A stretch of DNA of 64,000 nucleotides. Source: Agapanthus africanus. Its lineage: Eukaryota > Streptophyta > Magnoliopsida > Asparagales > Amaryllidaceae. The DNA lies in NCBI GenBank assembly GCA_030015575.1, contig CM057349.1, positions 262,937,077 through 263,001,076 on the forward strand. The letters run 5' to 3'. The notes beneath the pieces were generated by a model, which had not been told where the DNA came from, did not search any database, and saw nothing but the letters and a program-made list of their open reading frames with translations. The translations under genes and the position numbers were made by a program. The first letter of the stretch is position 1; each line of letters opens with the position of its first letter. Below, piece by piece: positions 11,014 to 22,352 of this stretch.

Positions 11014-11327
11014 TAGTGTTTATGAGGTGGCACCTTATTCTTAAAAATGAGGTGTCGCCTTAAAATTTGACTATTCACTCATTTTGTGAATGATCAGCAC
11101 CGCTCATCTTGTTCTTCATGGTGTAAAACATGGTGCACACTAAGTGTCATGCGATATCGACAACATTTGAGCATTGAACTAGCTTTTTCAAATTTTCTAT
11201 TGTCGGTAAACCGTTAATTTTGCAACCACATGATACAACGGTGCCAATCAGCAGAAAATATGGTGTAAAGTCAAATTTTAAGGCGACGCCTCACTTTTTA
11301 GAATAAGGTACCACCTCATAAACACTA
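11014..11327. repeat. Foldback MITE B, 58-bp terminal repeats
   Basis: The left arm starts TAGTGTTTATGAGGTGGCAC. The right arm, read inward, is TAGTGTTTATGAGGTGGTAC. The match continues for about 58 bp with few mismatches, to CGCCTTAAAATTTGACT on both sides. A TA dinucleotide bounds each end, so the target duplication may be TA. The element is non-coding and contains CTATTGTCGGTAAACCGTTA, the core shared with MITEs A and C. Confidence 0.8.
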
Positions 11328-11377
11328 ACCTCATATATATATAGAGAGAGAAAAGAGGCCTTAAGAGGCTTCTTCGT

Positions 11378-11685
11378 TAGGTGGCGTCAAAAATCTATAT
11401 TCTCGATTTTTTCGACGATCAGCACCCATCATCATCATCTTTATCATGTAAGATGTGGATACACCAAATTTCATGTAATTCCACCACTTTTTCACTGTTG
11501 AAATAGCAATGCAATAAGTTCTATTATCGGTAAACTGTAAATTTTGCACCCATCAAATCAATGGTAAAAAAGTGATGAAATCACATGAAATTTGGTTTAT
11601 CCGCATTTTACATGATAAAGATGATGATGGGTGCCAATTGTCGAAAAAATCATGTAGGGTGTATTTTTTCAAAAGACGTTCATTT
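11378..11685. repeat. Foldback MITE C
   Basis: A long hairpin: CACCCATCATCATCATCTTT followed by ATCATGTAAGATGTGGAT on the left faces ATCCGCATTTTACATGATAA and AGATGATGATGGGTG on the right. The arms are about 110 bp with modest mismatch, around a centre with TTATCGGTAAACTGTAAATT. The exact ends and TSD are not clear. No coding capacity. Confidence 0.65.
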
Positions 11686-11854
11686 TTGCACCTATCGATG
11701 CATATGTTAGAGGTCTTCAAATCCTTTGATTTTTCATACACGTATATTTGAGGGTAGGATGATCAACTTGAACGGATCGGATCGTTCAAATATGTCGTAG
11801 ACTGAGAGTTCCCGTTTTTAAAAAACACGGACCGATTTGCAATGGATCACTCCC

Positions 11855-11871
11855 CTATATATATCTATCTA

Positions 11872-11915
<44 letters not shown>
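11855..11915. repeat. (TA)n/(TATC)n microsatellite
   Basis: TA units are interrupted by a few ATCT units at 11863-11876, then continue uninterrupted to about 11915. Confidence 0.95.
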
Positions 11916-11916
<1 letters not shown>

Positions 11917-12180
11917 CTCACTGAAAGCAAAATGGAAATAGTAAACGAAACTTATTCATGAATCTATCATAGTCTTAAGGGTCTGACAAAGAAACCAAAC
12001 TTGAGTTCTCAAACCATGAAAACACACATGGTTATATATGGCTTTGTTACCAAAACAGTCCCAGATCTTAAAAGATATCGACAACTAAAAGAAACACAGC
12101 TCTATTGTTTAGCAACCAAAACTACCAATTCCCTTTTATTCAAGTAGAAACATGCACAAGTACATCAAAAGAAGAGATAC

Positions 12181-12354
12181 CTTGGACAAGCTTTCAAAAA
12201 GCATCTCAAAGAAGAGATCAATGCCTACATTGCCAATATCTCCGGTCTGTTGCTCACCAAAAATGTTTCCAAATCCTCTTATTCCCATGTCTCTCTCAGC
12301 AAGTTGGAAGCCTTGGCCTAGTTCCTGGTACTCCTCAATAGCTGCAAGTCTCTC
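12181..12354 (-). CDS. Helicase exon (58 codons)
   Basis: The exon lies between acceptor TCCTTTAG and donor GTATCTCTT and is phase 0 at both ends. It encodes 58 residues starting ERLAAIEEYQELGQGFQLAE and ending DLFFEMLFESLSK. This matches the conserved block after helicase motif VI in Mfd/TRCF proteins, which contains the RDMGIRGFGNIFGEQQ segment. No stop or missing key residue is visible. Confidence 0.9.
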
Positions 12355-12641
12355 CTAAAGCCAACAGAAGCAACCAAGGATAATCAGTCAGCAGAAAGGA
12401 AGTACTTATTTAAGAATTCAGAGAGTGATTGAATTTTATATCCAAATTCCTTAAAAAATATAACTTGAACAGATGTGGAATGAACATCAACTTATAATTT
12501 TGAACTGCATAAATCAGCAAGCCATAGGATATTCTGAATATCAAGCACAGCCATTCTATGTATACAACTGTTATTAATTTCTGTTCAGAATAAAAACGAA
12601 TGTGTCAGAACGTGACTAAAGGAGAAGAAAATATCACTCAC

Positions 12642-12728
12642 CAGTGCTTGTTCAGAAAGCAACGATTTGTCAGGGTAAAACAAGTATGCATAAGCTTCTT
12701 TATCTGCCCGTCCAACCCTCCCTCGTAG
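12642..12728 (-). CDS. Helicase exon with motif VI (29 codons)
   Basis: The exon encodes LRGRVGRADKEAYAYLFYPD and nine more residues, between acceptor GAACAG and donor GTGAGT. The RGRVGRA sequence is helicase motif VI, whose arginines contact ATP in RecG/Mfd-type translocases. It joins in phase to its neighbours. Confidence 0.92.
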
Positions 12729-14748
12729 CTGTTCAAGAGAATATTACGTCTACAGCATTATTGATATAAAAAAATGGTTTCTAGAAGACTAGAAGCTAAT
12801 ACCTACATATTAGCGTTAGTCATTATTGAGGACATGTATAAAGGATTAGAAGGTCTCCTGATTAGGTAGGACCTTATATTGTAGATGATTCCATGGCACT
12901 AATAGTTCACCACATAGTTTACTTATTAAGTTTGTCTTATTATGTCAGCTCTCTATCTACATAATATCAAAATACCCCATTCTTTTTACCAGAGGAGAAA
13001 AGGATATTTTGATTTCAATCATTGCAATCTGATAAAAAAAGAGGATTGACCTAAAAAATTTCAAATGGCCGTTAACCGAATAGGAAACATCTAAGTTAGA
13101 GCCACAGAAGCTAGCAGAAGAAGAGGGCCATGAGTCGAACCTAGAAATCAATTAATCGGTGAGCAGGGTTAGCTTATTGGTATGACAAAGTTCAAAGTTC
13201 TTGCAACTAGGACTTCCTAATATCTTCCAACTAGAGACGAGAATCCAAACATAGACTAAAAATGATAAGATCGTTTTTTGAGGAACTTCACCTTCTATAA
13301 GAAAAAAAGCCAAGCAGCCACATTCTTAAAAATTCCATTGTGCTGGATCATGTGTGACCTTCTAAGCCCTCAACCATCAACATAGAGTTGTCAATGGACC
13401 ACAATTCTACATTAGGAAGTATCCACGGAAAATTTAAGAAAAAAATTAACTTGCAGTCATCTTGATGTTCATGGTCAACCCCCAAGTTAATGTCAAACTT
13501 TTCCTGGCAGTCAAATCTATGGACAGAGGAGGCTGCATCTCTATATACGATAAATATGACACACGAGTACAAAGTTGTCAACATATGATTGGCAAAAACA
13601 AAGTCTTCACACAATGATCTGGAGGGTATGATCAGATGACTTAAACTAAAATATCCACTGGTACATTCCCTTAACTTGTCAAGAGAGGCAATGGTCCATA
13701 ATGTTACGGTAGATGCAGGGATCCAAACTCTATATGCATACAGTTCGCTTAATAAGTCAGCTCTTTTTACAGAACTAGCCAGAGAGGAAAGGTGCATTGA
13801 TTCTAAAAAAGAAATCAGAAAAATTAATCTTATTTGGTCATGGCATCATAATAGTATTATATTTGGGGTCTGTCTTGCTAAAAAATAGGTAAGTATAAGC
13901 AATATTGTTTCTCTGCTCACAGAAGAGTAAACTGGTATTTATTGTCTAACTTATATAGTTTGCATCCTTATACCATTTAGCTCTTAGAACAAAGAAAATA
14001 GAATTGAGACTGATATGCCACCAGCTCATTCGGAAAAATGGACAACTGAAATTCAATTCAGCAAGTGAAGATTAACAAGTAGTTACAGATAAATGCATTT
14101 TATAAAATATTATCAAGGAAAGCCTTCAAAATCCTGTGAAAAATTCCCTAAGAATTTTCTAAAAACATAGAAAGTGTAAATTAATTAATCTTACTTGATA
14201 AGCTTTAACGAAATATGTCATAATGGACTAGTGACTTGTCAATCGCAAAACATCAACCGAACAAAATATGTAAACAATTAAACATCCAAAGGTCACAATA
14301 CCCCTCCAACATCCATATAACACGGGGTGGGGGGGGGGTGGTGAATTAACCCTTTAACTCATCATATAAGTTCAATGTTGTCTACTCTTAATAGCATGTG
14401 CCAATGCTATGCAATCCGAGCAAAGTACAGCTTGAGCTCTGCTTCTTAAAAATAAGATTGGATGTCGTCTGGTATGTTAAATTAACAAGCATACTCAAGG
14501 GATGCAATAACAGCACTACTTTTGCACCACCCCTCTCAGTTTCATCCCTTCTTGTACGTCGTTTTCAAAAGTATCTGTAAAAGAAACCTTATTTTTCCTT
14601 TTGGTTGTTTGTTTTTATTTATTATTATTTTCTTTTTTGGAGGAGGGAGACTCCGGCATATCTAGTTTATGTACAGTTTATTCTCTACTATAAAAAATAA
14701 AAGTAAGGAGGACAGGGATTGACATGGCTAGAAGCCTAGAACTGTTAC
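12729..14748. other. Helicase intron, no feature recognised
   Basis: A 2-kb AT-rich intron, with a G run at 14324-14338. A minus-strand open frame of 149 codons at 13348-13797 does not resemble a family I know and has no supporting context. I do not treat it as a gene. Confidence 0.5.
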
Positions 14749-14910
14749 CTGATAGAGTTGTGCAAGCCCAAATTGTTGAACATCCTGAATTATTATGGTA
14801 TTAGCATTTTGGATATCCAGCCCACTCTCCACTATATTTGTACAGATAAGAACTTTTATGTCTCCCAAAGCAAACTTTTCCATGGTTTCTTCCAGCTGCT
14901 TTGAATGTTG
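14749..14910 (-). CDS. Helicase exon with motif V (54 codons)
   Basis: The exon runs from acceptor TTTGGCAG to donor GTAACAGT and encodes 54 residues in phase. [19 protein letters not shown] is motif V of the C-terminal RecA-like lobe. The start [16 protein letters not shown] is the conserved helix before it. The ending QFGLAQLYQ leads directly into motif VI of the next exon. Confidence 0.92.
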
Positions 14911-16325
14911 CTGCCAAATTTCAGAAGTATATTTCCATTAGAAATAGGTAAAGAAACTTATGAATTCCCATAAGATTTCAGAATCGTCTATGCATCTGAC
15001 AAATGTAGCATCAAATATATGTTCTTCCAAAATCCTGTCCCCCCCCCCCCACCACCCCGGGCAACCCAAAAAAAAGGAAAGAAAAATAGAAAATAGAAAC
15101 CAAACACAAAAGTATCCAATCAATAATATGATATCTAAATATGAATAGTATCGTATAATTAAGAGAATTTCCACGACACCACACTTAGGTTATATGCATA
15201 TGATATGGGCTAAGAGCCGACGAGTAGACATAAAATATATAAAAGAAGCTAAAGCCATAAGCATGTCAAACAGGAGGGATGACTACTGTTTCACGGTGTT
15301 GATTCTTCTGACAAATACAAATGAGATGAAATTATGTTCACTAGTTCATGCACAAACTTAAATGGGTTGTAAGGTGCCATAAGATGACATTTTTCCTCCT
15401 TTAGTGGCCAAAAGTCAGCACACACCATTTTTGAAGATAATCTCATCCCCTCATCTTGATCTCTATGGTCTAAAAATTATTTAAAAGAAAATCATGCGAT
15501 TTTCATAGTCTTCCATCATTTGGGTAGAAAAATAAAACGGATTTCCGATAATATAAAATTTCCCAATAGTAGATCAATGGGTGAAAAGTGGACACACGAA
15601 ATTTGGTATATCTATGTTTTGGACCGTGAAGAGTAAGATGGATGGAGCCTATCATTAAAAACATAGTGGAGAGTTGATTTATGACTGCCGTAGGAGGAAA
15701 TTTCTCTCCTATGGCACCTTATGCATATGCCTATTATTCTCAAATAAGAAATACAAAGGAAATCTCCTAATGGTTATGGTTCAAGAAGCACATATTATGC
15801 AGTGGCATTCTGTCAAATAGCTATATTTGACTAAAAGCAAGCAATACCAAAAAGAAAAAAAATCCAACTGGAGATTTATATTTATATGCTGATGATTGTC
15901 ACACATTTGAAAAGCAATTATGACAGACAGCGGGAAAACGGATGTTTAACACTTTCAGGTAAAATAACTAATTTAATTGATCTAAGCCCAAGCTCGAGCT
16001 TTCAGGTTCAATTGTTAACTTACAACGTATAATAAGAAGTTGGAAGAGGTACTGGTTTGAAGCATCATTATCGATGCATCAAAATTAATAATATATTACC
16101 CTATTAATTCATTCTTTCCACGCTTAGCTTCCCAGGAGAGGCATTGCGGAGATTGCTCCATATATATTGTTAGCACAGAACAGAGCTTGATAGTTTCGAT
16201 ATAGTGGGTATATAACTCATGTAATTAAGGTTTAACTGAAGATTAAAAACACAAGACTTTTACATGATTTAAAATAACTATTCCAGAGAAACCTGGTAAA
16301 TAGAGAGTTAAAATGGCTGAATAAC
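14911..16325. other. Helicase intron
   Basis: A 1.4-kb intron that contains a C run at 15040-15049 and foldback MITE D (15370-15721). No other feature is supported. Confidence 0.55.
15370..15721. repeat. Foldback MITE D, TA-flanked
   Basis: The ends TAAGGTGCCATAAGATGACA and, read inward from the right, TAAGGTGCCATAGGAGAGAA form a terminal inverted repeat of about 34 bp. TA bounds both sides. The centre carries TTTCCGATAATATAAAATTT and AAATTTGGTATATCTATG, related to the centres of MITEs A and C. The element is non-coding and 352 bp long. Confidence 0.75.
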
Positions 16326-16396
16326 CTTTCCGTGAGCAATTGCAATTGCAGCATCGGGGAAAGATTGCTGAAGAAATTCCATGACTTCTTCCAGAC
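16326..16396 (-). CDS. Helicase exon, most upstream one recognised
   Basis: The exon encodes GLEEVMEFLQQSFPDAAIAI followed by AHGK, matching the conserved RIKGLEEVM...AHGK segment of motif IV/IVa in the second RecA-like lobe. The acceptor is CGAACAACAG and the donor GTTATTCA, so the exon begins after the first base of a codon. Preceding exons (the ATPase lobe with the Walker and DEEQ motifs) should lie at higher coordinates but were not found before the retroelements begin. Confidence 0.85.
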
Positions 16397-17162
16397 CTGT
16401 TGTTCGAGAATCAGGCCAATAGTCAGGGAAATACAAATAATATAAGAATTACAGAATACATCTCACAACCGGATATCAACCAGCATAAAATGGGACCGTT
16501 ATGCTATCAAACTTCCATTTTCTTTGCCAGAAAACATAGACAAAAAATAGAGCATCTTTCAAATCTAGATCTGTACCTAAAGATGATTTTTTTTACCATT
16601 AACAATAAGATCCCCTTCTTTGAGAATCACTGGCAACAAAGAGAACAATGACGGATATTACTACAAAATAGATGAGACTCTTGTTTTCCAGCATCCGTCC
16701 ATCGGGAGAATAATGCTAGGGTTTTCATTCTAGACTTTAATTTCAAAAAGTACCATTCAACAGAAACTCAACTTCATCCTTTCTAACCATATAAGCTTTC
16801 TCCTGACTCTGCTTTTCATGCAAACTATTCTAGTAAAAAACAGTGGCTAAATGGCCCTTTAAAGACTTTTCACAACCCTAATAACTTTAGACATCCTAAG
16901 GTGTCTAAAACACGAACAGTCATAATATGTGGAACAAAAATAGGACACAGTATGCTACTAGGTATAAAAGGAGGTTCGGTTGGCATATGTTTCAAGACGT
17001 CGAGGCAGAGAACTAAATGTGATTTGGGTAGTACAAGCATATTCACACATTCAAAAATATTTAAAAAATTATTAATGCAATGAGAATACATTAATGCTGA
17101 CCTATTCTTGAATATGTTCATGATGTTTTGAAGATACTTTAATTATATATATGTTATTTATC
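16397..17162. other. Non-coding sequence upstream of last visible exon
   Basis: I looked on the minus strand for the next upstream helicase exon and did not recognise one. No repeat or RNA gene is supported here. Confidence 0.45.
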
Positions 17163-17507
17163 TAAGGCTTAATTCCCAAAAACTACCAAAAACTTAGGGG
17201 CCATTGAAAGTAACTATCAAATTATTTGAAAATTACAGGAAACTACCAAGTGTACAGAAACTTGTAAAATTAATAAACAATAAACTACCGAACTTGTTTC
17301 GTAAATGTTCAATAAACTACCAAATTTTATTAAATGTTCAATAAACTACCAAATATGTTTACAAAGAATTCAATAAGCCACCAAACTAGTTTAAGGAAGT
17401 TTAAGGTTGTCTGTATATTTTGGTAATTTTCTTTATTTTTCAAAGAATTTGGTAGTTACTTGTCACAACCCCTAAGTTTTTGGTAGTTCTTTGGATTTAA
17501 GTCTTTA
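17163..17507. repeat. Foldback MITE E with ACTACCAAA repeats
   Basis: The left arm (AAGGCTTAATTCCCAAAAAC, then TACCAAAAACTTAGGGG) is the inverse of the right arm (CCCCTAAGTTTTTGGTA, then CCAAAGACTTAA-type sequence read inward). The arms run about 90 bp. Between them, TAAACTACCAAAT-like units repeat five or six times. No coding capacity. Confidence 0.7.
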
Positions 17508-18354
17508 TCTAATATGTAGTCATGTGCTTTCCAAAAGAATATGGACATATTCAACAACCAGTAATTATTTATTTATAAGATTTATTTTTATATACCCCCT
17601 TAAATCTTAGGTAATTTGATATCCCCTGCCCGAGCAAATCTTCATATTCATTAAAATCCCCCCTAAACTGCTATTAAATAGGGAAAATGGTAATAATTAC
17701 AAAAATAATAAGTTGGTATTCCCGAATTGCCCTTATCTTCTTCTTTCTCAATTAAACTATGTTCCAAACCCATTAAATGACACCTCTTAAACCCATTAAA
17801 GGCCCCTCTATTTCTTTCTTCTATCTTATTTCTCTTCCATTATCAATTCTCCCAATTAAGTTCACTTATTTTCACTTCTAGCTGGACGCTTCTTCAGTAT
17901 TTCGTCCTAAATCATACTAATATTTTCTTTGAATCTCTAAATGTGGTGAAATTGATTAAGATAGAGAAGAAAGATGATTTAATTAAAAATATTATTGAAG
18001 GAAGAAACTGGGAAAATTTTGAGTTTTGAAGGAATATATCCATGAAGAGAACAAAAGGATAAAAAAAATTTCGGCGATCTTTCCAAATGGCATGAAAATT
18101 GATAGACTTATACTTAAGGACATAAAGATCAACATGGCTAGAGCCGATTGCCGAAAATATCGACGTATAGTTAACTTTTAGAGATGTTTAGGTAATTTCC
18201 TACCGTGCCACGGTATACTCCATTTCATATGTGTTATATAAAAAATTGCTAGTAGAATTTATTAATGATTTACACAATAAGTATAATTTGGAGAAAATAA
18301 ATAAAAATAAAAATCATTTGATACAAGCCCAACATTCATAAGCCCAAGTGATAC
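17508..18354. other. AT-rich sequence before the retroelement stack
   Basis: No gene or defined element is recognised. The 5 bp before the L0 LTR are GATAC (18350-18354). They would be its target duplication, but the other side is outside the window. Confidence 0.4.
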
Positions 18355-19585
18355 TGTAACACCCTAGTCCATTTATACCAGTTCTAGTCAAGTATTTCTT
18401 CATTTATGGTATTTTCCTGATTTACTGTGTTTTTGGTGCGAATAGTGTTTTTGACATTGTATTGCATACGACCCGACCTGCTTGCTTGAAACCTGATTTG
18501 ATTCATGTTTATGATTTATCCTGACTTGTTACGTGGACTCGTGCACTTTCATTTATACATACTGCATACTGGCATTTTATCTGGTATCTGCATTTTTTTA
18601 ATATAACATTTAAAGTCAAGTAAAGTATTTTAAAAATACATTGTATGGCCTGTATGATACCCCTAACCCTGTGGTAGCATCCACGCATCTTGTTCTCGTC
18701 CCGTTCAGTGAAACGGACTTGTTTGGATGACTACATGCACGTGCGTGCATCCGTTCTTAGGGGTATGCATTTTTTGTTAACCGGATATACAGCTGTAATT
18801 TTGGTCGACATGTATATTTTCGTATTTTAAAACTGAATTTTAGACCCAATACGGGCATGTTTTGGACTATATTTGTATTTACCAGAATATCAAATTTTAT
18901 TTATATAATATTAATTTTATAAACTGATACAAATTAAAATTTAGTTAACTAATAAAAGATTTTTTTAAATTTAAATCTAAACTAATTTCCTAACAAACTA
19001 ATCCCTTTCTCTCTCTCTCTTCTCTGCATATATATATTTATATATATTTTATTTATTTATTTTTTCTTTTCTTATTTAATACACAACCTCTTCTTCTTAT
19101 TTCTTCTTTCTTCTTTCTTGATCTTGTTTCTTGATTCCGGTGATCACCGCCGGAGCCGTGCTCGTCGCTGACAATCTGAGTAATCCAGTGAACGTACCTG
19201 GCCTGTGTGATCACCCTCTTGCCTTGTGTGGACCCGTCCCGCGTACCGCGTGTGCGTTGCGACGATTTGCCGACGCCGGACGTGCCGTGCGTATCCGTCG
19301 CGTGATTCGATCGAGGCAAGTTTACCTTGCTACATGCTATGTCACTATATTTGCATCCATTTAAATAAATATAATACATGTATTCAAAATTATGCATCCC
19401 ATGTTATAGTTTTACAGTTTTACGACGTCCGTTTGCATCCGTACAATTTATTTCGTATCTAGTGCATGCAAATTTATCTTGTTACATGCTAGACTACAAT
19501 ATATTGCACCCATTTGAATAATAACATCACATAATATTTAGTTATGCATCCCACATTACCATTTTACAATTTTACTGTCTTCGGA
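18355..19585 (+). repeat. L0 5' LTR, first part
   Basis: The part begins TGTAACACCC, a common gypsy LTR start, and ends with TCGGA, which is repeated at 53106-53110 after the L1 insertion. A TATA-rich stretch lies at 19027-19052 and a CT-rich stretch precedes it. Small open frames here do not resemble proteins. Confidence 0.75.
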
Positions 19586-22004
19586 TGTAACAGCCCTATT
19601 TGAATGCAATAATTCAAGAGTTTACCAAGATTCTTTTCCCATAATTTTTGAATTTTTAGTTGGCCGCTAAAATATTTTAATTTGGATTTTTTCTCTGTAA
19701 ACCATTTTGATATGAAAAATATTCAGTTTTTATATTATATAAATAATATTTTAGCGACAGCAAAATAATATTTTTCGTATCTGTTTACTGTTAAAATGAG
19801 AACGAGAAAATCTGCACCGAATCTCTAAATGCAACCAATTAAAGATATCTATCTTTATTTATAAAATAATTTATATACACACACACACACACAACTTAAT
19901 CTCTCTCTCCCTCTCTCATACCCGCATCTCTCTCTCTTTCTTTCCCCCGCCGCTCGTCCCTCACCCACAGAACCCTAACCCTAGCCTTCGCCGCACCTCG
20001 CTGTCGCCGCCTCCTCCCCGACCTCGATCTTCTCCTCTCATCCACCTCCTCCTTCTCTCTCTCTTCTCCACCCTGACTACAACCCCGAGCCCCGACCGCA
20101 ACAACCCATCTCCCCGAACCCAACGCAAGCCCTCGTCGCTCCCTCGCTGGAAATCTCCCTCTTTCGACGACACCATCACGCAGATCTCCATCAGCCTCAT
20201 CATCACTTCCCTGCAGCAACACCGTAAGACCTCACCAGCGACGCAGCCTCGTCTTCACCTCGCAGCCGCTCCCATCTCCAGATCTGGATGCTCTCGACTC
20301 GACCTTGGACCATCCGAACCCTAGCAACTGCAACAATTTCCCCTGTAAGCACTCTTGATCCCTGTTCTGTTCTGTTCTGGAAAAAAAAAGAGGAAATAAA
20401 TAAATGAATGAATAAAATGGTATGAAATCAGCGAGCAATTGAATAGAGAAAATTTGTATCAAAACCCTAAATTGAAATAATTTTGTGTGACAATTTTGTA
20501 TGTAGATACTTATAATTTAAATCGATGAAATTTATCTAGGAGGATCATATAACTCAGATCCAAAGTCGCACCTTAGCTGAGATCGTGCCTGCATTTTCGT
20601 ACATCGTTTTTCGTGATCGCTATCCTCAGGCAAGTACTCTTGCTCTTTTCATTTTTTTTGTCGATGCAACGTCGGCGATTATCTAAATTAGTTCTTAGCC
20701 TGTACAAGTTTGGATAATAGAGGAAAGAGGTTTCTTTCACAGTTTTATCATCTGTCCTTATCGGAACACTTGCCGATATATATTGCTGACTGCTGCTTGT
20801 TTTTTTTCTTATGTAATGCCATGACATGAATATTATGCACAAGAATCCTTTTACATGCTTTATACACATTCGAGACTCATGTTGATTACATGTATAGAAC
20901 ACCTTGATTTGACATTCTTATTCATGAACCTTATTATTTATTTTTGGGTGAAATCATTAATTAGAATGCTGGACTACATGTCATGACACAATCTATACTG
21001 TTTACAAGTTTTAATTCCATACAATTACCATACCACAAGTTCCTGTCTTTTCAGCATTCTTAATTAGTGATTTTAATCTTTACCATAGCAACTATACATA
21101 CGTGGGTGTTGGGGTAGTTTGAGTGTGCGTTGTATAACAGGATCTCAGGAGTCCCATGCCGGCAGCTCGTACCGGGCTATAGCGGTCACATGATTACAGC
21201 TCGTACCGGGCTATAGCGGTCACATGATTACAGCTCGTACCGGGCTATAGCGGTCACATGTTTACAGCTCGTACCAGGCTATAGCGGTCTCTTCTTCATT
21301 CCACAGTTGGGCCCGTGTTTCCTAGCCCCTGGGGCACCACTCTTGGGTTAGGAATACTCCTGCAGAGGTTGACGCACACACTCAAGCTTACGATAGGATA
21401 GTTTACCTTTTAGTGGCCAGTTAGGTTATGACCTGATCCCTTACATACATGTTTCATAGTATTAGTGCATTTAATTAATTATATACATGCTTTCTTGCGC
21501 ACAGGGCTTCACTTTTATATATTCTTGTTATTATGCTACACACACTTTATACGTTGAGTACTTGCTGGGATGTTCTGACATCCCTGAGATTTGCCATCTC
21601 AGGTTTAGAGACAGATCTGCAGACTGAGCAGGAACAGAGCGGCTACCAGGACTTTGCTGAAGATCAGTAATCGTAGGTTTATTTTCCTTTACTTTTAGTT
21701 CTTAGCATGTGCGCCCTTATGGTACATTGGGACTTTTGTATCTCTTTCGGATCTTATTTTATTCCGAATCTTTTGTTTTGGATCTTTAATTGCATCAATT
21801 ATCTAGTGGACCCATTTTAGGATTTCTTATGGTTTCATTGCAGCATGATTATCAGTATTATTTCTTTTGGTATTGGATTTTATTTTTGACAGGTTAATCT
21901 AGACAGCCTTATGTGACTATGGTAGGACTTTTCCTTACCGTAGGTAGCACGGCTGGCCTTCGTCGCTTCCCGTATTCCACATTTTTGGGAAGCGGGGCGT
22001 GACA
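19586..22004 (+). repeat. L1 5' LTR (2,419 bp)
   Basis: It begins TGTAACAGCC and ends AGCGGGGCGTGACA. It contains (CA)n at 19876-19892, a CT-rich stretch, a GC-rich leader-like region (19940-20340), and a 34-bp tandem repeat at 21163-21290. Near its end are two tight stem-loops, GATGTTCTGACATC and CTGAGATTTGCCATCTCAG (21570-21603). Confidence 0.93.
21163..21290 (+). repeat. 34-bp minisatellite in L1 5' LTR, 4 units
   Basis: Units start at 21163, 21197, 21231 and 21265 with CAGCTCGTACCGGGCTATAG and continue CGGTCACATGATTA. The last unit is partial. The 3' LTR copy has five units. Confidence 0.95.
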
Positions 22005-22013
22005 AGGTTTTGT

Positions 22014-22025
22014 TGGTATCAGAGC
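22014..22025 (+). other. L1 primer-binding site (tRNA-iMet)
   Basis: TGGTATCAGAGC is an exact match to the usual plant initiator-Met complement, nine bases after the LTR end. Confidence 0.92.
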
Positions 22026-22352
22026 CCAGGCTGACTTCAAAGTTAGTCTTGGTTCTACCGACCTTTTTGGTTAGAAACACATGTCTAGGTTTTCCCCAGT
22101 ATGTCATGCTGCAGATTCCGTTGACTCTGACCGTAGGATTCGAGCGACTTACATAGAGTTACGATATTGTGCCCATGTACCACGGCATGGATACAATACG
22201 ATATTCTGTATGAGTAACTTAGAGTCCTACACTTGATCTGTATTCTTTGAATTGATTATTTCCTTATCTCTTTGCTTCACTCAGTTTTAATATTTTGAAT
22301 TTAAACCTCGTTTTCGTTGCTAAATCTCGTCGTTCGTTTTGACTTCAGAATC

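Larger units (their letters stand above)
2058..16396 (-). pseudogene. Mfd/TRCF-like DNA helicase gene, 3' part, broken
   Basis: Seven minus-strand exons (16326-16396, 14749-14910, 12642-12728, 12181-12354, 2571-2615, 2301-2471, 2058-2223) join in frame, most at canonical GT/AG borders. They encode the C-terminal half of a superfamily 2 translocase related to bacterial Mfd and to the Arabidopsis protein At3g02060, a predicted plastid transcription-repair coupling factor. Visible motifs include helicase motif V ([16 protein letters not shown]), motif VI (LRGRVGRADKEAYAYL), the GFQLAERDMGIRGFGNIFGE block and the NEAEKAAEKDMW region. In the family this protein uses ATP to move along DNA. Two lesions suggest loss of function: an out-of-frame deletion in the last exon and TG in place of AG at one acceptor. 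The ATPase-core exons should lie upstream, beyond 16396, where retroelements begin. I do not see them in this window. A working gene with a shortened C terminus is possible but less likely. Confidence 0.8.

Noticed and set aside
13348..13797. 149-codon minus-strand frame in a helicase intron
   Set aside because: It has no known motif and no family resemblance, and lies between two good exons of another gene.
19971..19986. Telomere-like AACCCTAACCCTAG in the L1 LTR (again near 27201)
   Set aside because: There are only two units, in a leader-like CT-rich LTR region; this is not a telomeric tract.
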